A stretch of DNA of 5,279 nucleotides from Bacillota bacterium (GTDB lineage: Bacteria > Bacillota > Clostridia > Christensenellales > Borkfalkiaceae): positions 1 through 5,279 of the forward strand of contig QAKE01000003.1 of assembly GCA_003343995.1 (NCBI GenBank), read 5' to 3'. Position numbers and translations under genes: made by a program. The notes under the pieces were generated by a model that did no database searches, was not told the DNA's origin, and saw nothing but the letters and a program-made list of their open reading frames with translations. Below are positions 1 to 5,279 of the stretch, one piece after another. How positions within the stretch are numbered: position 1 is the first letter of the stretch; every line of letters starts with the position of its first letter.

Positions 1-104
1 CCGCGGGCGAAAAGCAGATGGGGGGCGACGCGTGCGGTTCGATGATGAATTTCTGCACCACCCTGTGCTGCATGGATATGCTTTGCAGCTGCTGCTGCAG
101 ATAA
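1..104 (+). CDS. C-terminal end of an unidentified protein with a cysteine-rich tail (5' partial)
   Basis: An open frame enters from the left edge (first whole codon at 3) and stops at TAA 102-104. It gives 33 residues, of which the last two dozen are crowded with cysteines: eight, including a CC pair and a final CCC followed by Arg. Such a tail could bind a metal or iron-sulfur cluster, or be a zinc-ribbon-like or lipidated end, but nothing visible decides this. The reading is supported by its G+C-rich codons matching the next genes, and by the stop lying 1 bp before the next start, as expected for translationally coupled operon genes. It weakly recalls cysteine-rich C-termini of small clostridial proteins of unknown function; I cannot name a family. 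Because the gene begins outside the window, size and role are unknown. Confidence 0.55.
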   Translation, partial: AGEKQMGGDACGSMMNFCTTLCCMDMLCSCCCR

Positions 105-105
105 C

Positions 106-678
106 ATGAAAAGCCGCGTTATTGCGCTTTCGGCGGTGGCGGCGGGCTTTGTCGCGCTGTTTTTAACGCTGGGGGCGTATGTTTCCTTTATCGATATTTT
201 TTCGGTCATCATCGCCTCGGTGTTCGTCGTTCTGCCGATGTATCTCGATTCTCTTCTCGGCAGCGTGCTGGCGTTTCTGGCGGGGGGCGTGATCGCCTTT
301 TTGCTGGGCGGGGCGAATATCTTTTCTTTGGTGTGGCCGTCGTATCTGCTGTTTTTCGGGATTCTGCCCATTCTGAACTTTATCGTGGCGAAGAAGAATT
401 TCAACAAAACCGCGTGGTTTATCATTAAACTCGTGTGGTTTTTGGCGGTGTGCGCTTTTTTGGTGTTTTATTATACCGCCGTCATGCATCTGCCCGTCGA
501 ATACGTGTTCAGCATTTTCGGCAAGGAGTTCGATTTCAGCCACGTCGCGGGCATAGAAATCATCTTTTACGCCGTGTTCGGCGTGCTGTGCGTCGTGTTC
601 TTTTTGGTATACAACCAGTTTGTGCGGCTCTCTCAGGCGTACGTAAACCGCGTGCTTGCGCGCATCATTAAAAAATAA
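106..678 (+). CDS. Hypothetical integral membrane protein, six predicted TM segments
   Basis: The 190-residue product is almost entirely hydrophobic. By eye it has membrane segments at about residues 5-27, 29-48, 50-69, 73-94, 103-126 and 149-171, with basic residues in the 95-102 loop (AKKNFNK) and a basic end (RVLARIIKK). There is no cleavable signal peptide and no recognisable catalytic motif. Size and six-segment layout are compatible with small membrane families such as ECF-transporter S components or DUF2232/YybS-like proteins. That is resemblance of architecture only, so no substrate is proposed. The ATG follows the upstream stop by one base and no Shine-Dalgarno sequence is evident, so translation is probably coupled to the preceding cysteine-rich gene. 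Its stop is three bases before rlmD, so all three are likely one transcript. A functional link with rRNA methylation is not implied. Confidence 0.8.
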   Translation: MKSRVIALSAVAAGFVALFLTLGAYVSFIDIFSVIIASVFVVLPMYLDSLLGSVLAFLAGGVIAFLLGGANIFSLVWPSYLLFFGILPILNFIVAKKNFNKTAWFIIKLVWFLAVCAFLVFYYTAVMHLPVEYVFSIFGKEFDFSHVAGIEIIFYAVFGVLCVVFFLVYNQFVRLSQAYVNRVLARIIKK

Positions 679-681
679 CCT

Positions 682-2355
682 ATGATAGTAAAAAACGAGG
701 AAAGAATTTCCGTAATATCCGCAGTCGGCGCGAACGGCGAAGGACTTGTAAAGGAAGAAGGATGCGTAATTTTTCTTCCCTTTGCTTTTTTAGGGGAAAA
801 AGTCCGTTATAAGGTATTGCAGGTAAAAAAGAACATCGCCTTCGGCAAGGTGCTCGAAGTGCTCGCTCCGGCGCGGGAACGCGTCAAGCCCGTCTGCCCG
901 CTCTTTACCAAATGCGGCGGATGTCAGCTCCAACACTTAAAGTACAGCGAACAGCTGAAACTGAAACGCGCTTCCGTCGCCGACTGCTTTAAAAAAATCG
1001 GCAATCTGGAAATCGACGTCGCCGCGACCGTCCCCGCGGACAGCGAATACGGGTATCGCAACAAACTGCAAATTCCCGTCGTGTGGCAGAACGGGGAAAC
1101 GGTGATCGGCTTCTACGCGGAAAATTCCCACCGCGCCGTGAAAACGACGGCGTGCGCCATTCAGCCGGAATGGGCGGAACGCGTCATCGCGGCGTTTTCT
1201 TCCTACATAAAAAAGTGCAGCGTCCGCGGGTACGACGAAACGGACCACAGCGGGCAGCTCCGCCATATCGTGGCGCGCTGCATGGAAGGCAAGCTCATCG
1301 TAACGGCGGTGGCGCTTTCGCCCCTGCCGCAGACCGACGAACTGATCGGGGCGCTGAAATCTTCCTTTGAAGAATTTTCCCTCTATTTGAATATCAACGA
1401 CAAGCGCACGAACGTGATATTCGGCGAGCGCTTTACGTTGCTTTACGGCGCGGGCAGATATTCGGTGAAGGGCGACGTCGAGTACGAATTCGGCGCGGAA
1501 AGCTTTTTGCAGGTCAACACCGAAATGAGCCGTAAACTCTATAAAAAGGCGGTGGAGCTCGCCGCCCCGCGGGAAAACTGCGCCGTGGTGGACGCGTTCA
1601 GCGGCGCGGGGCTGATGACCGCGATGCTTGCGGCGAAGGCGAAAAAGGCGTACGGCGTGGAAATCGTGCGGGAGGCGGTGCAGTGCGCCGATGCGCTCGC
1701 GCGCAAAAACGGGCTGACGGAAAAGATGGAAAATATCTGCGGAAAGTGCGAAAACGTGCTGCCCGAACTCATTCCCGCACTGCAAAAAAAGTACGAAACG
1801 GTCACCGTCGTGCTCGATCCGCCCCGCAAGGGCGTGGAATACGCCGTAATCGAGGCGATTTTGCGTGCGGAAATACAAAAAATCGTCTATATTTCCTGCA
1901 ATCCCGCCACTTTGGCGCGCGACGTCGGCTTGCTCGTCGGCTCGTTGGAAATGACGAAAAACGGCATCGTAAAAAAGGACGATTGTGCGGCGCGCTACGC
2001 CGTCGCGTTCGCCCGCCCGTTCGATATGTTCCCGCAGACCAAGCACGTCGAGACGGTAGTTCTTTTGTCTAGGCAAACTCCGGATGATTATTTGGAAGTA
2101 AATGTCGAATTGGACGACGATTTTTTGACAAAAGCGGAATCTAAGGGAACTTACGACCAAATCAAGCAATATATTTTTGAGAAATACAAAATGAAAGTTT
2201 CTAATTTATATATTGCACAAGTCAAGGATTCTTGCGGAATAAAAGAAAGGGCAAATTACAATCATCCTAAAAAAGAGAATAGCAAGCAACCGCAAGTTCC
2301 GGAAGACAAGCGAAAGATTATTTTAGAAGCGTTAAAAGTTTTCAAAATGATTTAA
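682..2355 (+). CDS. rlmD: 23S rRNA (uracil-1939-C5)-methyltransferase RlmD/RumA, with C-terminal extension
   Basis: This cytosolic enzyme transfers a methyl group from SAM to C5 of a 23S rRNA uracil. The 557 residues show an N-terminal TRAM domain (about 5-62) and a [4Fe-4S] ligand set C72, C78, C81 and C158 (C-x5-C-GG-C-QLQH, then TTACAI). The SAM-binding motif is at 303-311 (VDAFSGAGL) with acidic E327, the DPPRKG motif at 379-384, the catalytic nucleophile C406 in SCNPATLARD, and the probable base E457 in HVETVVLLS. All expected catalytic residues are present, so it should be active. Typical family members end near residue 465. Here about 90 residues follow, rich in Lys/Glu and containing YDQIKQYIF and VSNLYIAQVK stretches; this extension recurs, to my recollection, in clostridial homologues. 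Its codons are strikingly AT-rich compared with the G+C-rich body. The family also includes RlmCD and TrmA-like enzymes, so the exact target base is inferred. The ATG at 682 lies 3 bp after the upstream stop and starts just before the TRAM domain. Confidence 0.93.
   Translation: MIVKNEERISVISAVGANGEGLVKEEGCVIFLPFAFLGEKVRYKVLQVKKNIAFGKVLEVLAPARERVKPVCPLFTKCGGCQLQHLKYSEQLKLKRASVADCFKKIGNLEIDVAATVPADSEYGYRNKLQIPVVWQNGETVIGFYAENSHRAVKTTACAIQPEWAERVIAAFSSYIKKCSVRGYDETDHSGQLRHIVARCMEGKLIVTAVALSPLPQTDELIGALKSSFEEFSLYLNINDKRTNVIFGERFTLLYGAGRYSVKGDVEYEFGAESFLQVNTEMSRKLYKKAVELAAPRENCAVVDAFSGAGLMTAMLAAKAKKAYGVEIVREAVQCADALARKNGLTEKMENICGKCENVLPELIPALQKKYETVTVVLDPPRKGVEYAVIEAILRAEIQKIVYISCNPATLARDVGLLVGSLEMTKNGIVKKDDCAARYAVAFARPFDMFPQTKHVETVVLLSRQTPDDYLEVNVELDDDFLTKAESKGTYDQIKQYIFEKYKMKVSNLYIAQVKDSCGIKERANYNHPKKENSKQPQVPEDKRKIILEALKVFKMI
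2041..2073 (+). other. Composition junction and candidate mobile-element attachment region inside rlmD
   Basis: This stretch encodes KHVETVVLLSR, the conserved end of the RlmD/RumA catalytic domain, and is where base composition switches from G+C-rich to AT-rich. The 3' end of rum/rumA methyltransferase genes is an established integration site for conjugative and phage-like elements in Firmicutes, for example the mef(A)-tet(O) element of Streptococcus pyogenes. An element that integrates here can supply a replacement 3' end that keeps the gene open, which would explain the foreign-looking extension. No integrase gene and no second copy of the core sequence are visible in the window. Attachment function is therefore inference from position and composition. 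Confidence 0.4.
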
Positions 2356-2436
2356 GAAAAGAACTATACTTTCACGAGTACCCACAAGAAAACTTATAAA
2401 TTATATCAAAAACGCAACAATGGACTTCGGATAATT

Positions 2437-2473
2437 AAAAATCATCACTATAAAAAATAAGGTGATGATTTTT
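2437..2473 (+). terminator. Hairpin terminator downstream of rlmD
   Basis: A perfect 12-bp inverted repeat (AAAAATCATCAC at 2437-2448 and its complement at 2462-2473) surrounds a 13-base A-rich loop and ends in a run of five T. It lies about 80 bp after the rlmD stop, where transcription of the operon should end. The stem has only four G:C pairs and the T run is part of the stem, so it is weaker than a textbook intrinsic terminator. The matching A run at the left allows some function on the other strand too. Confidence 0.65.
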
Positions 2474-2704
2474 CACTTTCCTATGGTGGTAATCTATCTT
2501 GGAAGATTAGAGTTCTTTCCTTGCTAAGACATCAATAAATTCCTTGCTAAAAAGGCGTAAAATTTAACGGCAAAAAAGACTTCGTACACTAGATACGGGT
2601 AAAACGGAAATATTCGACCACTACGACATCGAACTCGTCAAACTGTGTATTACATTGGGACGATAATTCAGATAAAAACTTATTAAAAAAGCGAGGTAAA
2701 CAGT
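2474..2704 (+). other. Intergenic region with possible gene remnant
   Basis: This stretch between the terminator and the aldo/keto reductase contains no convincing complete gene. From 2568 to the TAA at 2664-2666 one + frame is open for 32 codons and reads like protein near its end (GKTEIFDHYDIELVKLC). It has no start codon in frame and no recognised family. It may be the decayed 3' end of a gene removed during rearrangement, or simply leader sequence. The first half is AT-rich and contains a short direct repeat. A clear ribosome binding site for the next gene (GAGGT, 2693-2697) closes the region. I could not find a convincing promoter here. Confidence 0.3.
2517..2550. repeat. 11-bp direct repeat
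   Basis: TTCCTTGCTAA occurs at 2517-2527 and again at 2540-2550, a 23-bp period, inside the AT-rich gap between rlmD and the reductase. No function is known. It could be a small recombination footprint, a protein-binding pair about two helical turns apart, or chance in low-complexity sequence. Confidence 0.4.
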
Positions 2705-3556
2705 ATGAAAAATATAATTCTCAACGACGGAAACAGCATCCCTGCAGTCGGTTTCGGGGTGTATCAGATCCCGAACGACGGTGCGACTTATACCGCCACG
2801 CTTGAAGCGTTGCGTATTGGCTATCGCCATATTGATACGGCAGCCGCTTATTTCAACGAAGAAGAAGTCGGAAGAGCCGTTCGCGACAGCGGAATTCCCC
2901 GCGAGGAAATCTTTGTAACCAGCAAACTGTGGTTGCAAGACTACGGATATGAAGCGGCGAAAAAAGGAATTGCCCGTTCTTTGCGCAAACTCGACATCGG
3001 TTATATAGACCTTTATCTTATCCACCAGCCGTATGGCGATGTGCCAGGCGCGTGGAAAGCGATGGAAGAAGCAAAAGCGGAAGGCAAATTGCGCTCTATC
3101 GGCGTATCCAATATGACGCCGACCATTTGGAACAAGTTTGTACCGCAGTTTGAAACGATGCCGGCAGTCAATCAGGTGGAGTTCAATCCGTTCTATCAAC
3201 AGAAAGAATTGCGGAAAATTCTTGCTAAGCACAATGTAAAGCTGGAAGCATGGTATCCGCTCGGACACGGCGACGAAAAATTACTTTCAAACCCTGCTCT
3301 TAAAACGATAGCCGAAAAATACGGAAAGAACGTCGGGCAGATTATTCTACGTTTTGAGGTTCAGGAAGGCGTTATCACACTGCCTAAGTCCGTAAAACCG
3401 GAGCGTATGACGGGTAATCTCAATCTTTTTGATTTTGAACTTACGGAAACGGAAATGCAGGAAATCCGTAATATGGACACAGGTAAAGGCGCGCATGATC
3501 CCGATGCTCCGGGCGTTGCCGAAGCGTTGCATGCTGCTTATAAAATCGAAGATTGA
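2705..3556 (+). CDS. Aldo/keto reductase family oxidoreductase
   Basis: A complete 283-residue, single-domain cytosolic (alpha/beta)8-barrel enzyme that reduces aldehydes or ketones with NADPH. The catalytic tetrad is intact: D44 and Y49 in HIDTAAAYFNEEEVGRAV, K74 in TSKLW, and H107 in LIHQP. The barrel motif GVSN is at 133-136, NQVEFNP at 156-162, and the nicotinamide-nucleotide phosphate-binding segment LPKSVKPERM at 226-235. It resembles the small bacterial group that includes 2,5-diketo-D-gluconate reductases and the Bacillus glyoxal reductases YvgN/YtbE. The physiological substrate cannot be read from sequence. The start is supported by GAGGT seven bases before the ATG. It is followed 111 bp later by a LacI-family regulator gene on the same strand, which suggests, but does not prove, sugar- or metabolite-linked control. 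Its composition is intermediate, unlike the G+C-rich operon to the left. Confidence 0.93.
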   Translation: MKNIILNDGNSIPAVGFGVYQIPNDGATYTATLEALRIGYRHIDTAAAYFNEEEVGRAVRDSGIPREEIFVTSKLWLQDYGYEAAKKGIARSLRKLDIGYIDLYLIHQPYGDVPGAWKAMEEAKAEGKLRSIGVSNMTPTIWNKFVPQFETMPAVNQVEFNPFYQQKELRKILAKHNVKLEAWYPLGHGDEKLLSNPALKTIAEKYGKNVGQIILRFEVQEGVITLPKSVKPERMTGNLNLFDFELTETEMQEIRNMDTGKGAHDPDAPGVAEALHAAYKIED

Positions 3557-3596
3557 AGCGTCAAAGAAAGTTATAGAAAAGAAGGTTACCGCATTA

Positions 3597-3628
3597 ATAT
3601 GTGGAATATTTGACTATATTCTATATAT
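3597..3628. promoter_or_regulatory. Dyad centred on the -35 box of the lacI-type gene, candidate operator
   Basis: GAATAT (3604-3609) and ATATTC (3616-3621) are perfect inverted arms exactly flanking the TTGACT -35 box. The symmetry continues imperfectly outward (ATAT at 3597-3600 mirrored at 3625-3628). A protein bound here would block RNA polymerase, so autoregulation by the adjacent LacI-family protein is plausible. Against this, classical LacI/GalR operators have a central CG, which is absent, and the AT-rich setting raises the chance of accidental symmetry. Confidence 0.35.
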
Positions 3629-3638
3629 GTGATATGAT
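3610..3638 (+). promoter_or_regulatory. Sigma-A type promoter for the LacI-family regulator gene
   Basis: TTGACT at 3610-3615 (5/6 to TTGACA) and TATGAT at 3633-3638 (5/6 to TATAAT) are separated by exactly 17 bases, so transcription should start near 3645. The ribosome binding region AAAGGATTAGG (3648-3658) and the ATG at 3668 follow directly. The regulator can thus be transcribed independently of the reductase gene. Confidence 0.75.
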
Positions 3639-3667
3639 TTTAAGAAAAAAGGATTAGGCGATACATT

Positions 3668-4594
3668 ATGGCTACGATAAGAGATATAGCACAAGAAGCG
3701 GGTGTCAGCGTCGGTACGGCTTCAAGAGCATTGACGGGTAACGGGTATGTTTCCGAAGAAAACCGCGCCATCGTTTTGAAAGCAGCAGAAAAACTCGGAT
3801 ATGTTCTGAAAGCGGCAACCAAACAAAAGAAAGCAATAGGTATTGTTCTTCCCGATATCATATTCCCCTTTATGAGTGCATTTTTGAAATATGCCGAAGT
3901 CGAACTTTCAAATCGCGGATACAAGACATTTATTCTTAACACTCTTAACGTGCAGGACAGAATAGATTTTGTGATTGACCTCTTGGAAAAGAAAGAACTT
4001 GACGGAATAATAATCAATTCAGAAGTAACGCACGCACAATTAAAAAAATTAGAAAGGTATCCCATTATCAGTTTTGAAAGAATTTATAATAATATTCCGC
4101 TTATTGCATCTGACCATATTGAAGGTGGAAAAATTGCAGGAGAAACACTTTATAAAAGTGGTTGTAAAAACGTATTGATATTAACAGCTAAACAGGGCGT
4201 CAGAGTTTATGCCGATAATCGCATAGACGAATGCAAAAAATATTTAACGGAAAAAGGCGTTAGATGCACTGTTGCCGAAATAGACAGCAAATTTTTGACT
4301 TTCAAATTTGTGTCCGAAATAGTCGGAGAATACTTTTCGCTCTATTCTAATATTGACGGAATATTTGCCGATGACGTAACCGCTTATTGTTTTGCGGCGG
4401 AAGCGGTCAGACGCGGTGTGCAAGTTCCCGAAAAACTTAAAGTTTTAGGTTACGACGGGAACGATATAACTTTGCTGACTTATCCGCGCATAACAACCAT
4501 AGCGCAAAACATTCCGTTACTTGCCGCTAAATGCGTTGAGATGATACCGAAGGCGGATATCTTGTTCCCGACGAGTTTGAAAAAACTCTCGTAA
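3668..4594 (+). CDS. LacI/GalR-family transcriptional regulator, C-terminus replaced
   Basis: The first 25 or so residues are a typical LacI helix-turn-helix (MATIRDIAQEAGVSVGTASRAL), followed by the hinge-helix region with LGY at 43-45. A periplasmic-binding-protein-like sensor domain runs from about residue 56 (AIGIVLPDIIFPF) and includes DHIEGG at 149-154, FADD at 233-236, LGYDGND at 260-266 and the conserved TYPRITTIAQN at 271-281. The family usually runs on for about 30 residues after KCVEM (288-292). Here the frame instead enters unrelated DNA and ends with 16 foreign residues (IPKADILFPTSLKKLS). The last strand and C-terminal helix of the sensor domain are therefore missing, so folding or dimerisation may be impaired, although DNA binding could persist. 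The probable effector is a sugar or related metabolite, and the reductase gene upstream is the most obvious local target. The start is supported by the purine-rich site upstream and by the HTH beginning at residue 2. Confidence 0.88.
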   Translation: MATIRDIAQEAGVSVGTASRALTGNGYVSEENRAIVLKAAEKLGYVLKAATKQKKAIGIVLPDIIFPFMSAFLKYAEVELSNRGYKTFILNTLNVQDRIDFVIDLLEKKELDGIIINSEVTHAQLKKLERYPIISFERIYNNIPLIASDHIEGGKIAGETLYKSGCKNVLILTAKQGVRVYADNRIDECKKYLTEKGVRCTVAEIDSKFLTFKFVSEIVGEYFSLYSNIDGIFADDVTAYCFAAEAVRRGVQVPEKLKVLGYDGNDITLLTYPRITTIAQNIPLLAAKCVEMIPKADILFPTSLKKLS

Positions 4595-5279
4595 CTGCAC
4601 TTTCCGAAGAAAACGTAATCCGTAAACATTCCCATGTATTTACCACGTCGAGCGGTTCGCATAAAATCCCGGTTGTATCTACTAAAATCTTGCATGACAG
4701 CAGCCTTGTCCTTTGCTCGTATATATTTCAGGATATTACGCGCTAAATGAGTCCAACAATATTGGTGTCTTGCTTTTGGAAAGCTTTCCAAAAGCAATTC
4801 TCGAACCTGCGGTAAACCGTCCGTAATAAACAGCAAAACTTGTTTTAAACCTCTATTTTGCAGGTTTAGAAGCATTTCTTTATAGTTCTCGGCGGATTCG
4901 GAAGGAAATAACGCATAGTCTAATACCTCTTTCGTCCCGTTTTCTGTGATTCCTATTAAAATATGTAAAGCTTCTTTTGCCACGCTGTCACGACGAACGT
5001 TAAGATAAGTCGCATCGCAATACACAGCCGTATATCGTTCCTCTACTTTGCGGTTATGGAATTCTTCCACCTGTTTCTGAACGGTTTTTGTGATGTTACT
5101 TACCGTTTGAGGAGAATAATATTGACCATACATCTTTTCGATTAAGTCGGCTATTTCTCTTGTGGTTACACCCTTTGAATAGAGCTGAATCACTGTTTTT
5201 TCAAGATAATCATCTGAACGGGAATAGCTTGGAATCGTTTGCTGTTTGAATTCTCCTATGCGGTCTCGAGGAACGACAA
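4480..5279 (-). CDS. IS256-family transposase, truncated at both ends of what is visible
   Basis: The frame enters from the right edge (visible start VVPRDRIGEFKQQ, a typical N-terminal stretch of the family) and continues through SKGVTTREIADLIEKMYG (HTH-like region). It then shows the first catalytic Asp in YCDATYLNVRR (codon 5014-5016), the second Asp in FITDGLPQVREL (codon 4819-4821) and the C-x2-H signature in YCWTHLARN. Resemblance stops at KDKAAVMQDF, about 4684-4687. The family's remaining C-terminal portion, with the third catalytic residue (Glu), is gone. Beyond that the frame runs through the antisense of the capsid fragment and the end of the LacI gene to a stop at 4480-4482, adding roughly 68 meaningless residues. 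An internal GTG at 5191-5193 is not the true start, because homology continues upstream of it. The protein should be inactive as a transposase. Confidence 0.88.
   Translation of the reverse strand, partial: VVPRDRIGEFKQQTIPSYSRSDDYLEKTVIQLYSKGVTTREIADLIEKMYGQYYSPQTVSNITKTVQKQVEEFHNRKVEERYTAVYCDATYLNVRRDSVAKEALHILIGITENGTKEVLDYALFPSESAENYKEMLLNLQNRGLKQVLLFITDGLPQVRELLLESFPKARHQYCWTHLARNILKYIRAKDKAAVMQDFSRYNRDFMRTARRGKYMGMFTDYVFFGKCSYESFFKLVGNKISAFGIISTHLAASNGMFCAMVVMRG
4540..4686 (+). pseudogene. Fragment of an HK97-type phage major capsid protein gene
   Basis: In the frame beginning GAT at 4540, not the frame used by the LacI gene, the sequence reads DDTEGGYLVPDEFEKTLV, then ALSEENVIRKHSHVFTTSSG and SHKIPVVSTK. 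This is the characteristic stretch of HK97-fold major capsid proteins: the GGYLVP start of the N-arm just after the pro-domain, then the EEN-R segment and the TSSG...KIPVV strand. About 48 codons are present; both ends are cut. Just upstream is an in-frame TGA at 4537-4539. After 4686 the frame continues only as the antisense of a transposase, to TAA at 4744-4746. There is no start codon, so it is not expressed as a capsid protein, but its first part encodes, out of frame, the abnormal tail of the LacI protein. Identification rests on recalled family motifs. Confidence 0.7.
4684..5279 (-). mobile_element. Remnant of an IS256-family insertion sequence
   Basis: The element is represented only by transposase coding sequence. 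Its terminal repeat on the left has been deleted together with the transposase 3' end. The other end lies outside the window. Because the inner boundary is inside the gene rather than at a terminal inverted repeat, it marks a deletion or recombination breakpoint, not an insertion site. Confidence 0.75.

Noticed and set aside
937..2169. Long open frame of 410 codons on the minus strand opposite rlmD
   Set aside because: It is antisense to a well-supported RlmD with all catalytic motifs. The predicted protein is rich in Arg, His and Phe without recognisable domains, as expected for the shadow of a G+C-rich gene.
2356..2460. Open stretch of 34 codons in frame directly after the rlmD stop, suggesting read-through or a premature stop
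   Set aside because: The RlmD extension already ends in a natural-looking KVFKMI. The following codons are low-complexity Lys/Asn/His-rich and run into the terminator stem, so no evidence for coding.
2639..2685. Possible promoter for the aldo/keto reductase (GATAAT at 2662-2667)
   Set aside because: No acceptable -35 hexamer lies 16-18 bp upstream, and the other combinations (TTGGGA at 2655) have poor spacing.
2621..3268. Minus-strand open frame of 215 codons opposite the aldo/keto reductase
   Set aside because: It mirrors a complete reductase gene with intact tetrad and ribosome binding site, and shows no family features.
4540..4600. Simple frameshift explaining the abnormal LacI C-terminus
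   Set aside because: None of the frames downstream of 4540 restores a LacI-like ending; the best-matching frame reads as phage capsid, so the DNA itself has been replaced.
4645..4657. CACGTCGAG near 4644-4652 resembling part of the rlmD junction sequence at 2044-2052 (second attachment core)
   Set aside because: Only about nine bases match and the similarity does not extend into the conserved GTAGTTCTTTTG part. It is explained by the capsid codons for TTSSG, so chance is likely.

Overview
The window looks like chromosomal DNA from an anaerobic Firmicute, most likely an uncultured member of the Clostridia. This is inferred from an iron-sulfur RlmD/RumA-type rRNA methyltransferase with a C-terminal extension I associate with clostridial homologues, a near-consensus sigma-A promoter, purine-rich ribosome binding sites, and debris of a clostridial-type IS256 element and an HK97-type phage. 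No marker here fixes the genus.

Left part (1 to about 2065) is a G+C-rich, tightly packed + strand operon. It holds the last codons of a protein with a cysteine-crowded tail, a six-segment membrane protein of 190 residues starting 1 bp after that stop, and rlmD (23S rRNA U1939 C5-methyltransferase) starting 3 bp later. Inside rlmD, just after the codon for the putative catalytic-base glutamate, composition drops abruptly (1561-1620 has 45/60 G+C; 2161-2220 has 12/60). The last 90 or so codons form an extra AT-rich module. This part of rlmD/rumA is a known insertion hotspot for mobile elements, so everything to the right may be imported or be the scar of an element.

Middle part (2356 to about 4540) starts with a 349-bp gap holding a hairpin terminator, an 11-bp direct repeat and a possible protein remnant. 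It continues with a complete aldo/keto reductase gene and a LacI-family regulator gene that has its own strong promoter and a dyad centred on the -35 box. The regulator may control the reductase and itself.

Right part (about 4540-5279) is a mosaic scar. The LacI reading frame loses its natural C-terminus at about 4540. It is joined directly to about 145 bp of an HK97-fold phage major capsid gene, readable only in another frame. That in turn abuts, at about 4686, an IS256-family transposase gene on the minus strand that has lost its 3' part, including the third catalytic acidic residue. Three unrelated coding fragments meet with no spacer. This is either a real deletion/recombination scar or an assembly chimera.

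I see no tRNA, rRNA, CRISPR array or origin. No complete new biological system is visible. The most informative signals are the rlmD composition junction and the LacI/capsid/IS256 mosaic.
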